DNA of 64,000 nt, taken from assembly GCA_020796225.1 (NCBI GenBank), contig CM036754.1, forward strand, positions 13,593,867-13,657,866. The letters are read 5' to 3'. The notes below the pieces were generated by a model. The model did not search any database. It had not been told where the DNA came from and was given only the letters and a program-made list of their open reading frames with translations. This DNA is from Arion vulgaris (taxonomy: Eukaryota; Mollusca; Gastropoda; Stylommatophora; Arionidae). A program made the position numbers and the translations under genes. Of the stretch, positions 59,201-64,000 are shown in pieces (positions within the stretch are counted from its first letter, which is position 1; every line of letters starts with the position of its first letter).

Positions 59201-59268
59201 ACTACAACGGCAAAAAGTTGTACAAACGCCAGCGCAGCAAGTGATTTAACAGTCCAGCTCTGATCCAT
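41280..59268 (-). CDS. ERLEC1: ERLEC1 (XTP3-B), ER lectin with two MRH domains, at least 12 exons
   Basis: ER-lumenal lectin that reads trimmed N-glycans and hands misfolded glycoproteins to the HRD1-SEL1L ERAD complex. Exons (minus): 59268-59119, 57936-57844, 56230-56150, 54495-54418, 52679-52625, 50410-50152, 48305-48188, 47083-46961, 45052-44993 (weak), 44757-44648, 43976-43899, 41358-41280. Phases are consistent and no frame breaks occur; 428 codons, against 483 residues in human. Exon 1 encodes a signal peptide ([14 protein letters not shown]). MRH1: [60 protein letters not shown]2: DFLSGSQC, then [20 protein letters not shown] and EPESCQYLL. Exon 8 is taken from 47083, using acceptor gcaag, because only that keeps the frame. 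The final exon was not found; reading through 41280 would add VSTVYK and a stop. Confidence 0.88.
41670..41775 (+). repeat. SINE-4 head fragment
   Basis: AGTGGTTAAACTGCTGCC (A box) and GTAGGTTCAAATCCGG (B box), then GTGCATTTTTTCCAGAGGCCCCTAGG. The body is cut short. Confidence 0.7.
41920..42510 (+). mobile_element. SINE-3 copy split by a SINE-1
   Basis: CCTTGGGGTACAGATAGCGA to AAGTGCCCTGAC before the insert, then TACACCTGAATTCATAGCGG after it. Removing 42220-42462 and one duplication gives a continuous SINE-3 including its tail. Confidence 0.78.
42220..42462 (+). mobile_element. SINE-1, 12-bp target duplication
   Basis: AAGTGCCCTGAC at 42208-42219 and 42463-42474. Slightly more diverged from 11753-12007 than the other intact copies. 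Confidence 0.9.
42670..42780 (+). repeat. tRNA-like SINE head, family unclear
   Basis: GGCCTCAGTGGTTAGCACAC (A box) and TTGATTCGATCTCC (B-box-like), 40 bp apart. Acceptor-stem pairing is absent, so this is not a tRNA gene. Confidence 0.4.
42797..43230 (-). mobile_element. Jockey-like LINE, RNase H-proximal fragment
   Basis: Open minus-strand frame of 143 codons: [40 protein letters not shown], then [12 protein letters not shown] and LRQAVAFV. The [11 protein letters not shown] block and the Cys after it are typical of the region C-terminal to RNase H in Jockey-type ORF2. The usual C-x-C..H-x-L-x-C knuckle is partly lost. Confidence 0.65.
43230..43890 (-). other. ERLEC1 intron 11 part, nothing firm
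   Basis: 43540-43740 shares a few phrases with other non-coding stretches (GTGCCTCTATCTCTGACC) and may be a decayed repeat. No gene seen. Confidence 0.35.
44880..44960 (+). repeat. tRNA-like SINE head
   Basis: TCTGGTCAAATGAATTAGAG (A-box-like) and CTGGGTTCAATCCACG (B box) with an anticodon-stem-like CTCCCATACGGGAG between. The acceptor ends do not pair, so a SINE or tRNA relic is likelier than a gene. It lies 30 bp from the weak ERLEC1 exon 44993-45052. Confidence 0.45.
45130..45400 (+). repeat. SINE-3 copy whose tail seeds the following array
   Basis: CTGATCCTTTACTTGGGGATC, GGGACACTGGTGATACAGAAAG and GTCAGTCAGAGGTGACATATTAGG blocks. A second partial body follows at 45295-45360, and the tail (CTGAATTCATAGCAGAAATG) runs into the minisatellite. 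Confidence 0.72.
45365..46125 (+). repeat. Minisatellite from SINE-3 tail, 47/50-bp unit, about 16 copies
   Basis: Unit GACTATGCCTGAACTAATAG + CGGGCAAATGCAAGAAGAAG + (AAG)0-1 + GCTGCAA or GTTCCAA. Length classes differ by one GAA triplet. The single-copy form of this unit is exactly the SINE-3 3' end at 1460-1495 and 42470-42505. Confidence 0.9.
46360..46620 (+). repeat. Minisatellite, about 22-bp unit
   Basis: GTAAGCAGTTGTTGGAGATG-type units, with a larger block (GGAGCTGTTTGATATAGCATAAGG) present twice, near 46465 and 46567. Minus-strand open frames of 72-157 codons here are low-complexity artefacts. Confidence 0.85.
47150..47870 (+). mobile_element. LINE-A 3' fragment
   Basis: [20 protein letters not shown] at 47250-47310, then frameshifted [26 protein letters not shown] (47620-47680) and the GCTGCAAAGGCAGGACATCTGGCC end. 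Tail ACTTGATGATTATGAT. Confidence 0.75.
47940..48135 (+). repeat. Minisatellite, 14-15-bp unit
   Basis: CCACTTGTCTCAA/CCTAA units, about 13 copies with variants, in ERLEC1 intron 7, ending 50 bp from exon 48188-48305. Confidence 0.85.
48478..48733 (+). mobile_element. SINE-2 copy
   Basis: GCCTGTGTATTGCGGGGCTC to GGGGCATTCGAAGAAGAAGA with all SINE-2 landmarks. In ERLEC1 intron 6. Confidence 0.78.
48970..49960 (-). mobile_element. LINE fragments split by a SINE-1b
   Basis: Minus-strand pieces: [12 protein letters not shown] near 49060-49090 and [11 protein letters not shown] near 49190-49215, then (beyond the SINE at 49227-49570) broken [17 protein letters not shown] at about 49700-49770. Stops throughout. 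Confidence 0.55.
49227..49570 (+). mobile_element. SINE-1b, chimeric SINE, 9-bp target duplication
   Basis: AGTTATCTA at 49218-49226 and 49571-49579 encloses one 344-bp insert. Its first about 95 bp are a SINE-1 head (GCCCGAGTGGTTACTGGGG..GAGGCGACTAAGGAGGTT); the rest (CTAGCTACCCCACACCGTAA, GGTGCTGAAGATGTGACGAA, CATCGGTCTGGGTGGTGATC) is unrelated to the SINE-1 body. Confidence 0.85.
50510..50700 (-). repeat. SINE-5 3' part
   Basis: GATAGGACCATCATCATTGC to AATATTTTGTAGGATTT, very close to 36320-36490. Confidence 0.72.
50720..50990 (+). repeat. tRNA-headed SINE, other family
   Basis: GAGGTCTCTGTGACACTGAG with an A-box-like GATAAGTGC and a B-box-like CAGTTCACACCTCG, then GCGATTTTCCAGAGATTAA. 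The 69-codon frame within it is not supported as a gene. Confidence 0.45.
51060..51370 (+). repeat. SINE-5 copy
   Basis: CTATCAAAGACGGACGATAAAACATAGG to GGTGCAATGATGATGGTCCTATCAATCAA. The fullest copy in the window. Confidence 0.78.
51464..51900. mobile_element. hAT-like MITE with 8-bp duplication
   Basis: ATCTAAAG at 51456-51463 and 51901-51908. Imperfect terminal repeats CATAGATTCCCAAACTTT (left) and CAGCGTTTCCCAAAGTGG (right, complemented), the usual hAT style. 437 bp, C-rich flanks, no coding capacity. The 77-codon frame at 51799-52032 overlaps its end by chance. Confidence 0.85.
51910..52620 (-). other. ERLEC1 intron 5 part, nothing recognised
   Basis: No repeat family or conserved frame seen between the MITE and exon 52625-52679. 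Confidence 0.4.
52804..53057. mobile_element. Tc1/mariner-like MITE
   Basis: 254 bp with perfect 25-bp terminal inverted repeats beginning CAGGGTGTTCAAGATAAAAG, and TA on each side (52802-52803; 53058-53059). No coding capacity. Confidence 0.9.
53632..54333. mobile_element. Foldback element, two about 330-bp inverted arms
   Basis: The left arm (53632-53970) and the complement of the right arm (54000-54333) run in parallel: GGGAATTC near the ends, GTTGCCATGGAAA, TCTGAAAGTAATGAAT, GTAATATCTAAAATATTACA and GGATATATTAAATATTACAT. The loop is only about 30 bp (near 53975-54005). By eye the arms are roughly 80 percent identical. Inside ERLEC1 intron 4; no reading frame. Confidence 0.82.
54600..55100 (-). 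mobile_element. LINE C-terminal fragment
   Basis: The minus strand reads [40 protein letters not shown], then [20 protein letters not shown] and [20 protein letters not shown], to a stop at about 54608. Related in layout to LINE-4. It begins 105 bp from ERLEC1 exon 54418-54495. Confidence 0.72.
55521..55887. repeat. 33-bp direct repeats around a SINE-2
   Basis: GCATAGTTGAAACATCTGAA + GATG(T/A)CATTAAAT at 55521-55553 and again at 55855-55887, one mismatch. They enclose the SINE-2 and about 25 bp of flank, so they are longer than and outside its own target duplication. Confidence 0.8.
55562..55820 (-). mobile_element. SINE-2 copy
   Basis: Reverse complement of the family from TTATTCTTCTTTGAACACTCC to the GTGTGTTGCCAGGGCTCG head. 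Flanks AATTTTAATCT / AATTTCAATCT (10 of 11). Confidence 0.8.
56270..56515 (+). mobile_element. Jockey-like LINE C-terminal fragment
   Basis: Frame reads [33 protein letters not shown], then after an indel [15 protein letters not shown]. It is antisense to ERLEC1 and starts 40 bp from exon 56150-56230. Confidence 0.6.
56568..56826 (+). mobile_element. SINE-2, 11-bp target duplication
   Basis: CTCTTTGCTGT at 56557-56567 and 56827-56837. A 259-bp reference copy from CGCCCGTGTGGTGCTGGGGC to GAGCGTTCGAAGGAGAAGAAG. Confidence 0.9.
56920..57480 (-). mobile_element. LINE C-terminal fragment
   Basis: Minus-strand frames: [20 protein letters not shown], a frameshift, then [58 protein letters not shown] and a C-terminal [13 protein letters not shown]. 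Relatively well preserved. Confidence 0.75.
57950..58095 (+). mobile_element. Jockey-like fragment
   Basis: [20 protein letters not shown] then [14 protein letters not shown], the same region as 42797-43230, sense opposite to ERLEC1. Confidence 0.6.
58335..58460 (+). repeat. tRNA-headed SINE fragment
   Basis: CATCTGTGGCTTAGCGGTTG (A box) and CACCTGGTTCAAACTCTGC (B box) at tRNA-like spacing, followed by TTTTTTCCCATGGATTTTTACG. Acceptor stem lost. Confidence 0.55.
58460..59020 (-). other. ERLEC1 intron 1 part, nothing recognised
   Basis: AT-rich unique-looking sequence between the SINE and exon 1. Confidence 0.4.
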
Positions 59269-59399
59269 TTCATAAGAAAGGCTTTTGTCTAAGAATTACT
59301 GTCAAAAAGACATATATTACTAACTGCTGACATCAAGGTGTTAGAAACATAGTGAAAGTCTACGTGTAAACTGGTAACCATTTCTTTGGAGATGTGATT

Positions 59400-59645
59400 T
59401 TCATTACAAGAGAGTTCTATTTCATCATCATCAGGTGCCGTCTCCACATCGAAGGTTGGCTGCAATGAATCTCCAGCATCCTCTGTCTTTCGCCTTAGCT
59501 TGGTGTTGCACACTGCTAGACTGTAACCTGTCCATTTCTTAAAGTTTCCCTCCCACTTATCTCTCGGTCTCCTCTTGCTCTTCCCCCTCAACTTTCCCTC
59601 TAGTAAATGTTTTATCATGGTGTCATGTCTTTTTATGTTATTTAA
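59400..59645 (-). mobile_element. LINE 3' fragment next to the ERLEC1 start
   Basis: The minus strand reads MIKHLLEGKLRGKSKRRPRD, KWEGNFKKWTGYSLAV, then RRKTEDAGDSLQPT, an ORF2 C-terminus. It lies about 130-380 bp upstream of the ERLEC1 start codon and so overlaps its likely promoter region. Confidence 0.65.
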
Positions 59646-59679
59646 ACTTTAGTAAACAAAAAACGGGTAAAATACAGGG

Positions 59680-59845
59680 CAAGGCAGATAGGGGAAGAAG
59701 AGGAAGATGTTCGCACAACTTGAATCACTGACACCGTGGTTCGACAAAATATCGGCGTCAGAACTGATTAACTGCACCAGAGAGAAAGAGAGCAACGGAG
59801 AGACATAATCGCATACGCCGGCATGCATGGCACTTGATTGAAACA
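59680..59845 (+). mobile_element. LINE-3 3'-terminal fragment
   Basis: CCGTGGTTCGACAAAATATC, GGCGTCAGAACTGATTAACTGC and GCATACGCCGGCATGCATGG, ending TTGATTGA. Nearly the same as 61395-61505. Confidence 0.72.
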
Positions 59846-60149
59846 AAAAACGATTACCCGTCATAACCCTCGCTATCTCGCTCTCTTTTTCTCTCGCTCC
59901 TTCTTTTCGCAATTTTTTGTGCGACATGCAGACTTGCGTATGTGATCGTGAAACTCCACAACTTCGTGTCCCAAGTGCTAAGATTTATTATTATTATGAT
60001 ATTCCTCTCGTACCATTACACATGGCAATTTCTCAATACCGCTCTATTCTGAGCCCAATGTCCTCAATGGAATTGAGTGCGATATTTCTGGGTACTCTCT
60101 TTCAGTAAAGTTTGTCTCAGGGTTTCCATATGGTGTCCTTTCTTTCTTT

Positions 60150-60262
60150 AACCCTTTGCCTCCCAATGTAATGCTTGCTTTGTGATTCTTTGATCATTTC
60201 TCCTCAGAGTAGGCCCAGCATATCTCAATTTTATGTTCATTATTGCTCGCAAACATCTGCTA
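60150..60262 (-). mobile_element. LINE C-terminal scrap
   Basis: CLRAIMNIKLRYAGPTLRRN then DQRITKQALHWEAKG and stop, on the minus strand. Directly abuts LINE-3 of the other strand. Confidence 0.5.
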
Positions 60263-61515
60263 CCCATGTTCTTTGAAAAACACAGTTTACACAGTATTAT
60301 GAGAAGGGTACGAAACAAGATAAGACCAGAAGTTAAGGAAGAACAATGTGGCTTTGTTGAACGTAGGGGAACAAACAGCGCAATATATTCAATAAGAACA
60401 ATAATGGAAAGATCAATAGAAATGAAGTTGGACCTATGTTTCATAGAATACTCAAAAGCTTTCGATAAAGTAAAACATGGAGAAATAATCAGCATGTTAG
60501 AAAGTATAAATATTGATGGTAAAGATCTTAGACTGATCAAGAATTTGTACTGGCAACAAAGCGCAGACATTAGACGAGAGTAAGATTGGAATCTATCAGG
60601 CGATACAGTTAGGAGTACGGCAAGGGTGCGTACTCTCACCAGACCTATTCAACTTATATAGCGAAAACATCATGAGATATATAGAAGAAAAGACAGGAAT
60701 AGCAGTCGGTGGACAAAATATAAACAACCTAAGATACGCTGATGACACAATTCTCATGGCTACAAATGAACAAGATCTACAAGACTTGATAGACATATTA
60801 GTGAGAGAAAGTGAAAAGAAATGATTAAGCATGAATATAAAGAAAACAGAGGTTATGGTTATCTCCAAGAAACATCAACATGTAATATCAAAATAAATAA
60901 CACAACACTGAAACAAGTCCATCGATGCAAGTATCCGGGAACATTCCTAACATCAGATGGAAGATGTACAGCAGAGATTGGGAGTAGAATAGCTCAAACG
61001 AAAGCAGCTTTTATGAAAATGAAGAACACACTATGCGTGAACTCACTACCAATGACATTGCGAAAACGAGTACTCCAGTGCTATATTGAACCAATACTTA
61101 TGTATGGCAGCGAATCATGGACAATGAACAAACAATCAATACGATCATTGGATAACACAGAGATGTGGTTTTACAGAAGAATGTTGAAAATTATATTGAC
61201 AGCAAAGAAAACAAATGTGGAGGTTTTAAATCAGGCCTGCACACAAAGAAACCTTATCAAAAGAATAAGAATCCGACAATCAAGGTTCTTCGGGCATATA
61301 ATGCGAAGAGAAGGTTTAGAACATTTGGTGACTACAGGTAAAATTCAGGGAAGGAGAGATCGTGGAAGACAGGGGGAGAAGATGTTGGATGGCCTGACAT
61401 CATGGTTCGACAAAATATCGACGTCAGAACTGATTACATGCACCAAGCAAAGAGAGTTGTGAAGAGACATGATCGCCTACGCCGGCAGGCACGCACTTGA
61501 TTGATTGATTGACAC
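60262..61515 (+). mobile_element. LINE-3, RT to 3' end, best-preserved copy
   Basis: 5' truncated. Conceptual product in two or three frames: KIRPEVKEEQCGFVERRGTN, LCFIEYSKAFDKVKHGEI, (frameshift near 60580) [36 protein letters not shown] (YADD), a stop at about 60825, then 213 open codons with CYIEPILMYGSESWTMN, TEMWFYRRMLKI, RQSRFFGHIMRREGLEHL. Ends GCACTTGATTGATTGATTGA. Few lesions, so it is relatively young. Confidence 0.85.
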
Positions 61516-61744
61516 AGTACGTGGAGCATCTCGGACATGCAAGAACCACGAGTGGTTCAATGAAAACGAGAGCAAAATTAAAACCTTGCATTTTGAAAAA
61601 CATCATCAGCAAGTAACATATCAAAGTGAATCAATATCAAAAGCTGAAAAAAAATGCAGCGGTTAGATGTATTCTTATAATTATCAAGTGAAAACGATGA
61701 AAGATATGAGCAGAAAATGAACCTTGTTCATACCATGAATAATA

Positions 61745-61865
61745 TTGGAAAATACGGTGTTAGGTCCGTATTTTAATTGACCATCAGCACACGATGTTGT
61801 CAATATCATGCCAGCCACCTTTAATTCACATTGCTTTTCTGTTATTCAATTGATCTGAGAACCGT
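61745..61865 (-). repeat. SINE-6 copy
   Basis: TACGGTGTTAGGTCCGTATTTT, CATCAGCACACGATGTTGTC and CCAGCCACCTTTAATT align with 10870-10960. It directly precedes the LINE-4 tail. Confidence 0.5.
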
Positions 61866-61867
61866 TT

Positions 61868-64000
61868 ACTTACTTACTTAATCCCGTCATGCCTAGTGAC
61901 ACATGGGGCTTCAGAAAGGACTTTCCATGCTCTCCTGTCCCGTGCAACCTTCAGCGCAGAGCCCCACGTCAGAGATGCGGTGTCCAGTTCCTCTTCCATC
62001 ATGCGCCTCCATGTTGTCCGTGGTCTGCCTTTCTTTCTCTTTCTTTCTGGTGTCCAAGTGAGGGCTACCATTGCAGGCATTTCTTGTCTCATTCTCATAA
62101 CATGTCCGAGCCATTTCCATCTTCTCTTTTGAGTATGTCATTCATTGCCTCTTGTCTTGTATCTTGGAGTAGTTGGTTATTGGATATTTTTACTGGCCAA
62201 AAGATTCCCAAGATTCTGCGAAGACAAGAGTGGTGGAAAACTGACAGCCTGCTAGTATCTCCTTTGGTCCTCCTCCAACACTCCGATCCGTAGAACAAAA
62301 CTGGCAAAACAATGCTTTTATAGAGTTTAAGCTTTGTGGTCCTATTGTAGATTTTGGACTTCCATACTGGTTTCATTCTGGCAAAAGCGGTTCTGGCCTT
62401 ACTTAGAGACGTGATTTTATATCTTCCTCTGTGCCACCATTTAGTGTCAGTACGCTACCAAGATATGTAAACTGCTCAACCCTTTCCAGTGTTTCATTTT
62501 CCAACATTACTGGTTGTTGAATTTCACTGTTTGTCATAATTTTGTTTTTCCTGTGTTTGTTTTGAGGCCTACTGTCTTTGCCGTGCTGTAAGTATTGTAT
62601 TTTCTCTTGTATATATTCATATTTGTGTGACACCAGGGCTATATCATCTGCAAAGTCCGGATCCTCAAGCATATCGAAAGGGGTCCATCTTATTCCTCTT
62701 GGTGCTTGTTGATTTATGGCATTTTTTAGCACCCAGTCAAATGTAATACTAAACAAAAGAGAGGACATTACGCATCTCTGTCTTACACCAGATTTTACTG
62801 GAAATGTTTTGTTGGAATTCTTTAGGTTGCAGGAGAAATCTTTATAGAAGAGGGCTATGATGTTGACAAGCTTCTGCGGTACGCCGTATTGTCTTAGTAT
62901 CTTCCATAGGCTGTTTCTGTGGACGCTGTCGAATGCCTTTTCAAAATCTATGAAGTTGATGTATATAGTCCTTGCCACTCGCTACATTGTTCTAAAATGT
63001 TACGCAGGGTAAATATATGTTCATTTGTTCCTCTTCCTTTCCTAAATCCTGCTTGCTCCATTCGTAGACACTTATCTATTGCTTCTTGTATTCGCATTAT
63101 GATAATTTTGCAGAATATCTTACTTGTGATTGAAAACAACGTGATTCCTCTCCAGTTATTGCAATCTGTTAGATCTCCTTTCTTGGGGATTTTCACCACA
63201 GTACCCTAGTCCAATCCTTAGGCAATTCTTCTTTCTCCCAGATATCTGCAAACAGTGGCTCTAATATGTTTGCAGCTAAGATGGGATCGATCTTGAAAAG
63301 CTCTGCTGTCATTTCATCATTTCCGGTGCTTTGTTGTTTCTCAGGGATCCAATAGCTGTTACTATTTCTTGCTTTTCTGGCAATTTGAGGTTGATATCAA
63401 TATCCTGTGCGGCCTGTGGAATATCCGGTGGATGTTCAGGATCAGGTCTGTTTAGCACATCTTCAAAGTGGGATGTCCATCTCATATCCTGCTCCTGTTC
63501 TGTTGTCAACAGTTGTCCTAGACTGTTTCTAACTGGCATGTTATGGTTGTGTCTTTTACCTCCGCATAATTGTTTGGTAATCTTGTACAGTGTGTGCAGA
63601 TCATGTACTTTAGCAGCCTTTTCTTCTATTTCTGCTGTCTTTTCCATAAATTTTCTCTTGTCTGTTTTAGCACTTCTTTTTACCATTTTGTTTAGTTCTG
63701 TATATTCTTTTCTTGCCTTATCTTTTGACGTTCTGATCTAATGCTATTGATGAGATTTTTTTTTTCTCCTTTCGCTTTTGGATGTATTCTAAGGTCTGGC
63801 CACTTATCCACTCTTAATGTTGTCCTTTACTGGTTCCCAGTACAATACTGCTAACTATTTTATATGTGCCTTTGATCGCATTCCATTTTTCTTGGATACT
63901 TTCAGTTGGTGTTGTGTCTGACTGCTCTGACAGGATTTGAAATCTGTTCTTTAGTTCCACTATATATTTTGTAGCAATCTCTCTATCTTTTAATAGGTTA
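61868..64000 (-). mobile_element. LINE-4, RT to 3' end; 5' part beyond the window
   Basis: Minus-strand pieces from 63700 downward: ITKQLCGGKRHNHNMPVRNS, LRNNKAPEMMK, VKIPKKGDLTDCNNWRGITL, EQAGFRKGRGTNEHIFTLRN, INFIDFEKAFDSVHRNSLWK, VKSGVRQRCVMSSLLFSITF, DPDFADDIALVSHKYEY (FADD), QFTYLGSVLTLNGGTEEDIK, then LYKSIVLPVLFYGSECWR and ERKRKKGRPRTTWRRMMEEE, ending near 61868 in a TAAGTAAGTAAG tail. At least four frameshifts. All RT motifs are in order. Confidence 0.85.

Overview
This is a eukaryotic (bilaterian animal) genomic window. It is AT-rich, and its genes are split by long introns with GT-AG boundaries. About half of it is retroelement and transposon debris. The retroelement mix (several endonuclease-type LINEs, Penelope-like fragments and many tRNA-headed SINEs) and the protein similarities fit a lophotrochozoan, perhaps a mollusc. 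That placement is an inference of low certainty.

Four protein-coding loci are supported by spliced reading frames with matching exon phases. (1) 754-4171, minus: a complete three-exon gene for an unrecognised 121-residue coiled-coil protein. (2) 4469-19013, plus: PSMC1/Rpt2, a 26S proteasome ATPase, in 12 exons. Its start codon is apparently alone on its own exon, and there is a one-base deletion at 17744/17745. Genes 1 and 2 diverge from a shared promoter region of about 300 bp. (3) 27863-35437, plus: the last three exons of a DMAC1/TMEM261-like two-helix mitochondrial membrane protein. (4) 41280-59268, minus: ERLEC1, an ER lectin with two MRH domains, in at least 12 exons; its last exon was not found. 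Genes 3 and 4 converge. PSMC1 and ERLEC1 both act in degradation of proteins, the latter in ER-associated degradation. Their proximity may be chance.

The rest is repeats. LINE groups are labelled here: LINE-A (endonuclease-reverse-transcriptase type with a TGATGATG-like tail), LINE-2 (nearly full length at 29243-33170), LINE-3 (60262-61515), LINE-4 (61868 to the window end), LINE-5, and Jockey-like pieces. SINE groups: SINE-1 (about 250 bp, many copies with perfect 11-13 bp target duplications), SINE-1b (SINE-1 head on another body), SINE-2 (related to SINE-1), SINE-3 (tail TAGCGGGCAAATGCAAGAA), SINE-4 (clear tRNA-like head), SINE-5 (short family containing GATGATAAAACATAGG), SINE-6 and SINE-7. 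Non-autonomous DNA transposons include two copies of a piggyBac-like MITE (TTAA sites), a hAT-like MITE (8-bp duplication), a Tc1/mariner-like MITE (TA duplication) and a 700-bp foldback element.

The most unusual features are tandem arrays that grew out of retroelement 3' ends (SINE-3 tail at 45365-46125; LINE tail at 36590-37345). Others are a SINE insertion beside a duplicated copy of its own empty site (24960-25620), a modular SINE superfamily sharing head and tail, and datable nested insertions. No prokaryote-type operon, CRISPR array, rRNA or convincing functional tRNA gene was seen.
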